11,507 nt of DNA from contig JACDGR010000074.1 in assembly GCA_013821525.1 (NCBI GenBank), positions 1-11,507 of the forward strand, written 5' to 3'. Position numbers and translations under genes: made by a program. Below are positions 7,004 through 11,507 of this stretch, in pieces; the first letter of the stretch is position 1, and each line of letters begins with the position of its first letter. Below the pieces are notes generated by a model. The model was not told the origin of the DNA, ran no database searches, and saw only the letters and a program-made list of their open reading frames with translations. Origin of the DNA: Actinomycetota bacterium (GTDB lineage Bacteria > Actinomycetota > Thermoleophilia > Gaiellales > Gaiellaceae).

Positions 7004-8556
7004 TGGATGACGTGCGCCTCGTCGACGCCCTCGCGGAGGCGCGCGACGAGGTCGGGCGCCGCCGGCGCGTCGATCGAGAGCGCCATCAGCGCGCTCTCGC
7101 CTTCGCGGTTGCGCGAGACAGCCATGTTGGCGATGTTGACGCCTGCTTCGCCGAACAGCGTCCCGACGCGCCCGATCACGCCGGGGACATCCTGGTAGCG
7201 CAGCAGCACGAGACGAGGAGCGAGCTCCATCTCGAGCTCGAAGCCGAGAGCTGAGACGAGCCAGAGCCGGTCGTCGTTTCCGATCGTCGTACCCGCGACG
7301 CGCGCGTTGCCCGCGGTGATCGCTACGAGGTTCGTGAAGTCGCGGGACGAGCGCCGCTTCTCCTCGACGACCTCGATGCCGCGGTCGGCGGCGACGACGG
7401 GCGCGTTCACGTAGTTGACGGGCTGGTCGGTGTGGCCCTGGAAGGCGCCGTTCAAGGCGGCAACCGTGAGCAGGCGCGTGTCGTGCTCTGCGAGCTCGCC
7501 GTACACCTCCACCGTCAGCTTGCCAATCTCGTTCCCGGCCAGCTCCATCGCGAACCGGCCGAGCTTCGCAGCGAGCGGGATGTACGGCCCGAGCACCTCG
7601 AGGTCGTCGGCGCCGACAGTGGGGATGTTGACGGCGTTCGACACGAGCCCGCCCTCGAGCGCGGCGACCACTTGCTCGGCGACGATCACCCCGGCGCGAT
7701 CCTGTGCCTCTTCCGTCGAAGCCGCGAGATGCGGCGTCACGATGATGTTCGGCGCGCCGAGCAGCGGCCCGCTGTACGGCTCCTCGACGAACACGTCGAT
7801 CGCTGCACCCGCGACCTTCCCTGACTCGAGCGCCGCGACGAGATCGTCGTCGACGACCAGGTCGCCCCGCGCTGCGTTGACGATCCGGACGCCGTCGCGC
7901 ATCTTCGCGATCGCTTCGGCATCGACCGCGCCGCGCGTCTCGTCGTTCAGCGGGAGATGCAAGGTGAGGAAGTCGGACCGCGCCAGCACGTCGTCAAACG
8001 ACGCGCTCTCGACGCCGAGCTCACGGAAACGGTCGGGGCCGACGAACGGGTCGTACGCGATCACCTTCATCTGCAGACCGAGCGCACGACGGGCGACCTG
8101 GCGGCCGATGCGGCCAAAACCGAGCACGCCGAGCACCTTGTCCGCCAGCTCGACGCCGCCCCACTTCGCACGTTCCCAGCGGCCCGCGACGAGCGCGTTG
8201 TGAGCCTGCGGGATGTTGCGCGCGAGCGCGACGAGCAGGCCGATCGTGTGCTCTGCGGCAGAGACGACGTTCGACTCCGGCGCGTTTGCGACGACGACTC
8301 CCTGTCGCGTTGCCGCGTCCACGTCGACGTTGTCGACACCGACGCCCGCACGGCCGATCACCTTCAGCCGCTCACCGCGCTCGATCACGTCGGCGGTCAC
8401 CTTCGTTGCCGAGCGCACGATCAGCGCGTCGTACCCACCGATGATCTCGTTGAGCGGGGAATCGAGATCAACGTCCACGTCGAACTTCGAACGCAGCAAC
8501 TCGACACCCGCTTCGGCGATCGTCTCGCGGACGAGCACCTTCGGACGAGTCGCCAC
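7000..8556 (-). CDS. serA: D-3-phosphoglycerate dehydrogenase, long form with ACT domain
   Basis: First committed enzyme of serine biosynthesis: NAD-dependent oxidation of 3-phosphoglycerate to 3-phosphohydroxypyruvate. At 518 residues it is the long (type I) form. Domains in order: substrate-binding/catalytic part, 1-100; NAD-binding Rossmann fold, about 101-290, with GFGRIG at 146-151 and catalytic Arg230 (NAARG), Glu259 (VEEP) and His276 (TPH); an intervening regulatory (ASB) domain, about 315-445; and a C-terminal ACT domain, 449-518, with DVPGVIGRVGTLFGEAGVNI, the usual site of serine feedback. The GTG start has AGAGGG eight bases upstream, overlapping the TAG of the preceding aminotransferase gene (12-bp gap). 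It is coupled at its other end to the YbaK-type gene by a GTGA overlap. All catalytic residues are present. Confidence 0.98.
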   Translation of the reverse strand: MATRPKVLVRETIAEAGVELLRSKFDVDVDLDSPLNEIIGGYDALIVRSATKVTADVIERGERLKVIGRAGVGVDNVDVDAATRQGVVVANAPESNVVSAAEHTIGLLVALARNIPQAHNALVAGRWERAKWGGVELADKVLGVLGFGRIGRQVARRALGLQMKVIAYDPFVGPDRFRELGVESASFDDVLARSDFLTLHLPLNDETRGAVDAEAIAKMRDGVRIVNAARGDLVVDDDLVAALESGKVAGAAIDVFVEEPYSGPLLGAPNIIVTPHLAASTEEAQDRAGVIVAEQVVAALEGGLVSNAVNIPTVGADDLEVLGPYIPLAAKLGRFAMELAGNEIGKLTVEVYGELAEHDTRLLTVAALNGAFQGHTDQPVNYVNAPVVAADRGIEVVEEKRRSSRDFTNLVAITAGNARVAGTTIGNDDRLWLVSALGFELEMELAPRLVLLRYQDVPGVIGRVGTLFGEAGVNIANMAVSRNREGESALMALSIDAPAAPDLVARLREGVDEAHVIQ

Positions 8557-8564
8557 GTTGCCGA

Positions 8565-8570
8565 CCCTCT
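8565..8570 (-). promoter_or_regulatory. Ribosome binding site of serA, overlapping upstream stop
   Basis: AGAGGG on the minus strand, eight bases before the GTG at 8556. Its first bases are part of the TAG stop (8569-8571) of the class V aminotransferase gene, so aminotransferase and serA translation are probably linked. Confidence 0.65.
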
Positions 8571-9705
8571 ACGCCGCGACGGGCGTTTCGAACGCCTCGA
8601 ACGCGCGTGCGACCGCGACGCCTCGTTCGATGTCCGCACCGAGCTCGGTCAGCGACAGCTCGACGGTGGCCAGTGCGGTTGTGATGTCGAACACGTCGAA
8701 CCAGCCGATGTGCCCGATGCGGAAGATCTTCCCCTTCAGGTGCGCCTGCCCGGGCGCGAGCGTCACTCCGTGCTTGTCACGGAGCTGCAGCAGCAGATCG
8801 TCACCGTCGATTCCCTCAGGCGCCCGCACCGCGGTGACGACGGCAGAGGAGTCGTCGTCGGGCGAGAAGAGCTCGAGCCCCATCGCCTTGATGCCTGCTC
8901 GCGCTGCGCGACCGAGCCGAACATGCCGCTCGAACGCTGCTTCTAGCCCGTCGTCGAGGATCAGCCCGAGCGCAACGTCGAGGCTGCGAATCAGCGAGAC
9001 GGCCGGCGTGAACGCCGCGTCGAGCTTGTCCTGCGCTTTCTTGTTCGCCTGCCAATCGAAGTAAAAGCTGCGGGAACGCTTCGCGCGGGCGAGGACGTGA
9101 GCCGGAACCGAGGTGGTCGCGAGCCCGGGCGGACACATGAGCGCCTTCTGCGAGCCGGAGACGACGACGTCGATGCCCCACCCGTCGGTCTCCAGCGGCA
9201 CGGCGCCGAGCGACGAGATCGCGTCTACGACGAGCGTCACGTCGCCGATCGCCTCCTTGATCGAGCGCACGTCCGAGACCACGCCGGTCGAGGTGTCCGA
9301 CTGCTGGCAGAGCACGAGGTCGACGCCCGACTCGCGAACGGCGGCCGCGACCTCGTCCGCGTCCGGGGACTCACCCCACTCATACCGGATCGCCTGAACG
9401 TCGACGTCGTGCTGCTCGCAGATCGAGATCCAGCGCTCACCGAAGGATCCGTGGCTGACGACGGCAACCCGATCCCCGGGCGCGCAGAGATTTGCGACGA
9501 CGGACTCCATCGCTCCGCTACCCGACGCGGTGTAGAGCAGGACGTCGGACTCGGTGCGGTGGACGCTCTTCAGCCGCTCGAGCGTGCTCGCGTAGATCTC
9601 GCGAAAGTCGGTGCCACGGTGGTGGACGATCGGCTCCGCGCCTGCCGCAAGCACGGCAGGCGGCACCGGCGTCGGGCCGGGCGTGAACAGGTAGCGCTTC
9701 TCCAC
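8569..9705 (-). CDS. Class V aminotransferase (AGXT/serine-pyruvate type), probable phosphoserine aminotransferase of the serA operon
   Basis: A 378-residue fold-type I PLP enzyme of the alanine-glyoxylate/serine-pyruvate aminotransferase branch. Visible: the N-terminal YLFTPGPTPVPP, HHRGTDF at 28-34, TASGSGAMESVVANL at 59-73, DAISSLGAVPLETDGWGIDV at 161-180 with cofactor Asp161, Schiff-base Lys187 in SGSQKALMCPPGLA, and FRIGHIG at 328-334 with the carboxylate-binding Arg329. It is not a classical SerC by sequence, but it lies 12 bp ahead of serA and transaminases of this branch are known to take over the phosphoserine or serine/glyoxylate step; making phosphoserine from phosphohydroxypyruvate is inferred from position. 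The frame is open to 9789, but homology begins at GTG 9705; GTGs at 9714 and 9723 are close alternatives and none has a good Shine-Dalgarno. It is the first gene of the long minus-strand run. Confidence 0.92.
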   Translation of the reverse strand: MEKRYLFTPGPTPVPPAVLAAGAEPIVHHRGTDFREIYASTLERLKSVHRTESDVLLYTASGSGAMESVVANLCAPGDRVAVVSHGSFGERWISICEQHDVDVQAIRYEWGESPDADEVAAAVRESGVDLVLCQQSDTSTGVVSDVRSIKEAIGDVTLVVDAISSLGAVPLETDGWGIDVVVSGSQKALMCPPGLATTSVPAHVLARAKRSRSFYFDWQANKKAQDKLDAAFTPAVSLIRSLDVALGLILDDGLEAAFERHVRLGRAARAGIKAMGLELFSPDDDSSAVVTAVRAPEGIDGDDLLLQLRDKHGVTLAPGQAHLKGKIFRIGHIGWFDVFDITTALATVELSLTELGADIERGVAVARAFEAFETPVAA

Positions 9706-9739
9706 GTCGCCCACGATACCCACAGTGGAGGTCGACAGC

Positions 9740-9756
9740 GCTTCAGAAGTTGAAGC
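9740..9756. repeat. Inverted repeat upstream of the aminotransferase-serA operon
   Basis: Perfect 6-bp arms GCTTCA/TGAAGC around a 5-base spacer, 35 bp before the GTG at 9705 and inside the 131-bp divergent intergenic region. It could be an operator half-site pair or, if transcribed, a small leader hairpin. It overlaps the -10 of the tentative minus-strand promoter at 9754-9782. The symmetry is seen directly; any function is inference. Confidence 0.6.
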
Positions 9757-9782
9757 ATTGACGCAGCCCGGATGGGTGACAA
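9754..9782 (-). promoter_or_regulatory. Tentative promoter of the minus-strand operon
   Basis: On the minus strand TTGTCA (9777-9782) is followed after 17 bases by AATGCT (9754-9759). The -35 and spacing are good; the -10 matches the sigma-70 consensus poorly. The inverted repeat at 9740-9756 would sit on the -10 and start site. It is offered only as the best candidate in this intergenic region. Confidence 0.25.
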
Positions 9783-9786
9783 TCCG

Positions 9787-9798
9787 CACGACGTCGTG
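9787..9798. repeat. Perfect 12-bp palindrome in the divergent intergenic region
   Basis: CACGACGTCGTG reads the same on both strands. It sits between the start of the minus-strand operon (9705) and the plus-strand membrane protein gene (9837), just upstream of the tentative minus-strand -35. A dimeric repressor site is one reading; no regulator gene is present in the window. Confidence 0.55.
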
Positions 9799-9836
9799 AC
9801 GCAGCGCGGCCGTCGTCTACCGAGCAGACTAGAGCC

Positions 9837-10421
9837 GTGGACGTGCTGCTCTGCTTCGCCGCGGCGCTCATCTGCCTCCGCCTTGCGGGGCTCCTTCTGC
9901 GCGGGCGTCGCTACGCCTGGGCGACGGGATTGCTCTCATTTGCCGCCGCGGCCGGGGCGATGGCCTGGGGCGCGGCACACGGCTGGGACTCGGCGGCGTT
10001 TCGCATCTACTACCTCGGCGGCGCGCTGCTGTCGGCGCCGCTCCTCGGCATCGGCTCGCTGCTCCTCGCGAAGAAACGCTGGGCCGCGCCGGTCGGGTTG
10101 CTCTACGGCGGAGTCGCGGTCGGTGCCGCAGCAGCCATGCGGATCCACGGCAGCTTCGGCGGCACCCACGTGCCGCGTGCGCAAGCGCACGTCGATGTCT
10201 TGCCGCGCGTGCTCGCGATTGCGGGAAGCTCCGCCGGCACGTTGGCTGTCGTCGGGGTCGCGGTGCTGACGATTCGCCGCAGGCCACTCGCGAACGCGCT
10301 CGTCGTCGCGGCGGTCGCAGCTGCCACGACGGCTTCTGCGCTCACGCAAACGGCCGTGTCGGCGGCCGCAGCGTGCTTCGCGCTGGCCGCAGGACTGCTC
10401 TACGCGGGAGCGACCCGCTAG
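9837..10421 (+). CDS. Polytopic membrane protein of unknown function
   Basis: A 194-residue very hydrophobic protein with about six or seven predicted membrane segments (roughly residues 3-21, 28-47, 58-77, 83-102, 122-146, 150-170 and 173-192) separated by short basic turns such as LRGRRY, KKRW and IRRRP. The only long polar stretch is at about 103-121 (IHGSFGGTHVPRAQAHVDV), with three His and one Asp. I recognise the general style from GC-rich actinobacteria but no named family or function. The start is the GTG at 9837, the first in the frame after the intergenic region, with only a weak purine stretch upstream; leaderless translation is possible. It diverges from the aminotransferase-serA operon across 131 bp. 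Its TAG stop lies in a CTAG shared with the convergent gene. Codon use and hydrophobicity support a real gene. Confidence 0.75.
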   Translation: MDVLLCFAAALICLRLAGLLLRGRRYAWATGLLSFAAAAGAMAWGAAHGWDSAAFRIYYLGGALLSAPLLGIGSLLLAKKRWAAPVGLLYGGVAVGAAAAMRIHGSFGGTHVPRAQAHVDVLPRVLAIAGSSAGTLAVVGVAVLTIRRRPLANALVVAAVAAATTASALTQTAVSAAAACFALAAGLLYAGATR

Positions 10422-10720
10422 CCCGGGGCTTCGAGCGAGTACCAGGCGACAACGCGGTCGGCGAAGAGCTCGTCGGTCGTCTCGCTCTCGTCGAGGTGCA
10501 TCGCCTTCGTGCGGACGTTCCCCAGGTACCTCGCAAGCGAGTCCGAGCCCTTGCCACGGCGCAGCATGCGCCCCGCCCGCTCGAGGTACGGGTCGTAGAC
10601 CGCTGCATCCTTCGGCGAGTCGTAGACGTTGAGTGGATCCCAGTGCTCGATCGCCATGATCCGCAGCTGCGCGAGCCCGACCGCCTGCCACCACCGCCAG
10701 CGCCGGTAGCGGCGGATCAC
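10418..10720 (-). CDS. Small conserved hypothetical protein, possibly DUF1871-like
   Basis: A 100-residue soluble protein with a strongly basic, Trp-rich start (RRYRRWRWW) followed by a clear acidic-helical core: LRIMAIEHWDPLNVYDSP, then YDPYLERAGRMLRRG, LARYLGNVRTKAM and DELFADRVVAWY. The WDP followed by a spaced Tyr/Asp pattern and a later short helix resembles the DUF1871 family and similar small bacterial proteins of unknown function; this is recall of a pattern, not a search. The GTG start at 10720 overlaps the TGA of the upstream small gene as GTGA (10717-10720), which argues for coupled translation, although Met22 (10657) is an alternative start nearer the conserved part. The TAG stop is in the CTAG shared with the convergent membrane-protein gene. 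No catalytic motif is seen. Confidence 0.68.
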   Translation of the reverse strand: MIRRYRRWRWWQAVGLAQLRIMAIEHWDPLNVYDSPKDAAVYDPYLERAGRMLRRGKGSDSLARYLGNVRTKAMHLDESETTDELFADRVVAWYSLEAPG

Positions 10721-10935
10721 CGGCCGGGCCGTAGCCGCACCCGGTCGCGCTGCAGCGACGGCGCGTCGGAGCTCGGAAGGTTGTTCGGCAAGATCATCCG
10801 CAGCGGCCCGTGCTCACGCGCACCGGACGACCGTACGTGCGCCGCTGCGACCCCGAGCCCGGTCCCGACCAGGCCGACGAGGACGGCGAGCACGAGGATC
10901 GCAACGACGTCGGCCGCGTGTGGGCGCCCTTGCAT
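10717..10935 (-). CDS. Small single-pass membrane protein, unknown function
   Basis: A 72-residue ORF from an ATG at 10935. Residues 9-33 form one long hydrophobic segment (VVAILVLAVLVGLVGTGLGV and onward), preceded by a short polar leader (MQGRPHAAD) and followed by a basic, proline- and arginine-containing tail (about 38 residues) ending LRPGR. This could be a signal anchor with the tail outside or a small bitopic protein. No cysteine follows the hydrophobic segment, so it is not a lipoprotein. The case for a real gene is the hydrophobic segment and the GTGA overlap with the next gene; against it are the lack of a good Shine-Dalgarno and of any recognised family. The mobile-element zone begins within about 165 bp upstream, so its promoter may have been altered. 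Confidence 0.5.
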   Translation of the reverse strand: MQGRPHAADVVAILVLAVLVGLVGTGLGVAAAHVRSSGAREHGPLRMILPNNLPSSDAPSLQRDRVRLRPGR

Positions 10936-10983
10936 GGGGCGAAAGGTAGTCGCTCCCCGGCGGCTGCGGCGTCCTCCGCAAGG

Positions 10984-11013
10984 ACGATTCGCGGGCCGAG
11001 AACACGATTCGCG
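10984..11013. repeat. 10-bp direct repeat with 20-bp period
   Basis: ACGATTCGCG occurs at 10984-10993 and again at 11004-11013, start to start exactly 20 bp, about two helical turns. It lies upstream of the minus-strand small membrane-protein gene and just before the IS5-type element. It could be a tandem regulator site or a remnant of the insertion. The repeat is seen directly; the role is unknown. Confidence 0.6.
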
Positions 11014-11067
11014 ACTTAAGAGCGTATTTCGATAGGCAGGGACCCGGGCTGGGGGAGCGAAGTCCGA

Positions 11068-11090
11068 CCTCGTTGCGGAAATCAGCGAGG
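11068..11090 (+). promoter_or_regulatory. Hairpin preceding and touching the transposase Shine-Dalgarno
   Basis: Arms CCTCGTTG (11068-11075) and CAGCGAGG (11083-11090) form an 8-bp stem with one G-U pair and a 7-base loop. The 3' arm ends inside the GGGAGG ribosome binding site (11089-11094) of the transposase at 11100. In a transcript arriving from outside it could hide the site, a known way for insertion sequences to limit transposase made from readthrough. Confidence 0.5.
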
Positions 11091-11099
11091 GAGGACGTG

Positions 11100-11402
11100 A
11101 TGGGTCTACTGGTCAAAGACGACGGTTGGCGGATCCCGGACAGGGTGTGGGCGCGAATGGAGCCTGTTTTGCCGGCTCCGCCGACGCATCCGCTCGGGTG
11201 TCACCGCCCGCGCGTTCCCGACCGGGACGCGATGAACGCGATCCTGCTCGTGTTGCGTACCGGGATGCAATGGAACGCACTCAACGCCACCGGGATCTGC
11301 TCCTGCTCGTCGGCCTACCGGCGTTTCCGCGAGTGGGTCGACGCCGGTGTGTTCCTTGAGTTCTGGCGGCAGGGACTGCTGAGGTTGTCCCGTAGCTCGT
11401 AG
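11100..11402 (+). pseudogene. IS5-family transposase, N-terminal DUF4096 domain only (interrupted)
   Basis: About 95 residues of an insertion-sequence transposase: WRIPDRVWARMEPVLPAPP, then HPLGCHRPRVPDRDAMNAIL, VLRTGMQWNALNATGICSCS and RRFREWVDAGVFLEFWRQGLLR, the standard start of IS5-type DUF4096 transposases. Intact relatives continue with YDE...IDW and then the DDE catalytic domain. Here the homology stops after GLLR at about 11384, and LSRSS and a TAG follow; no DDE sequence is found in any frame to 11507. The ATG at 11100 has GGGAGG five bases upstream and is preferred over earlier GTG/TTG codons in the same frame. The copy is therefore inactive, split by whatever begins near 11385. The left end of the element lies somewhere in 11010-11060, but I could not fix its terminal repeat. 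Confidence 0.88.
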
Positions 11403-11487
11403 AACTTGAGGGCGGTCCCTCCTGCCTCGTCCGCTCTTGTTGGGAGCGTTCGGGGCGATCCGTCCAAGATCAAAAGGAGGAACCGCC
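11385..11487 (+). other. Non-coding left end of a second mobile element, with two hairpins
   Basis: Between the point where IS5 homology ends and the GTG at 11488 lie about 100 bases with no coding signal. They contain two small perfect hairpins: GAGGG/CCCTC (11408-11412 with 11417-11421, 4-base loop) and CGCTC/GAGCG (11432-11436 with 11444-11448, 7-base loop). If the next ORF is an IS110-type recombinase this is where its structured bridge RNA would be encoded. The hairpins are seen; the RNA is inference. Confidence 0.3.
11474..11480 (+). promoter_or_regulatory. Strong ribosome binding site at right edge
   Basis: AAGGAGG, seven bases before the GTG at 11488. It is the best Shine-Dalgarno in the window and marks the start of a gene that leaves the right edge. 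Confidence 0.75.
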
Positions 11488-11507
11488 GTGAACGATTCAA
11501 CCGTATC
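11488..11507 (+). CDS. Start of an ORF cut by the window edge, possibly an IS110-type transposase
   Basis: Only GTG and five further codons plus two bases are visible (VNDSTV, then a codon beginning TC). The strong Shine-Dalgarno and spacing make a real gene start likely. The beginning recalls IS110-family transposases that open with a short polar leader before a GLDVHK-type motif, and it follows a break in an IS5 transposase, so a nested insertion sequence is the likeliest context. The identity rests on six residues and context, and is weak. Confidence 0.4.

Noticed and set aside
9706..9789. 28-residue extension of the class V aminotransferase to 9789
   Set aside because: The extra residues have no family resemblance and cover the palindrome and inverted repeat; homology begins at VEKRYLFTPGPTP.
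11370..11490. Programmed frameshift joining DUF4096 to a DDE domain, as in two-ORF IS5 elements
   Set aside because: Neither other frame from 11385 to 11490 reads as DDE-transposase sequence; both hit stops and give unrelated residues, so interruption is the better explanation.

Overview
The window is high-GC DNA (roughly two thirds G+C by eye) with tightly packed genes, frequent GTG starts and several 4-bp start/stop overlaps. The style and the proteins (a PASTA-bearing class A penicillin-binding protein, a long-form SerA with C-terminal ACT domain, a conserved GC-rich-actinobacterial type of membrane protein) point to an actinobacterium, most likely of the Thermoleophilia (Gaiellales/Solirubrobacterales) kind. 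That placement is an impression from protein style, not a database result.

Layout. (1) Positions 2-2065, plus strand: the 3' part of a bifunctional peptidoglycan synthase that enters from the left edge. (2) Positions 2040-9705, minus strand: one long run of eight codirectional genes. In transcription order they are a class V aminotransferase, serA, a YbaK-type tRNA deacylase, ilvE, a DegT-family sugar aminotransferase, a RimJ/RimL-type acetyltransferase, an EntS-like MFS exporter and an AAG/Mpg-type DNA glycosylase. Gaps range from 67 bp down to overlaps of 4 and 17 bp, so much of it is probably one operon; the 40- and 67-bp gaps flanking ilvE leave room for internal promoters. (3) Positions 9706-9836: a 131-bp divergent intergenic region with a perfect 12-bp palindrome and a 6-bp-arm inverted repeat. 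(4) Positions 9837-10421, plus: a polytopic membrane protein of unknown function. (5) Positions 10418-10935, minus: a translationally coupled pair, a small single-pass membrane protein and a WDP-motif protein (possibly DUF1871-like), convergent with gene 4 and sharing a CTAG stop palindrome with it. (6) Positions 10936-11507: a mobile-element zone. It holds a truncated IS5-family (DUF4096) transposase whose reading frame is lost near 11385, followed by about 100 bp of hairpin-rich non-coding DNA and the first codons of a new ORF with a strong Shine-Dalgarno at the right edge, probably a second insertion sequence of IS110 type nested in the first.

How the genes work together. The first two genes of the long operon make serine: SerA oxidises 3-phosphoglycerate and the adjacent class V aminotransferase is the natural candidate for the following transamination, standing in for a classical SerC. 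The YbaK-type deacylase starts inside the serA stop codon, which suggests tRNA proofreading tied to serine supply. IlvE adds branched-chain transamination. The distal genes (sugar aminotransferase, acetyltransferase, exporter, glycosylase) have no obvious pathway link and look like accreted passengers. No tRNA, rRNA or CRISPR array was seen. There is no gene-free stretch longer than 300 bases; the longest is 10936-11099.
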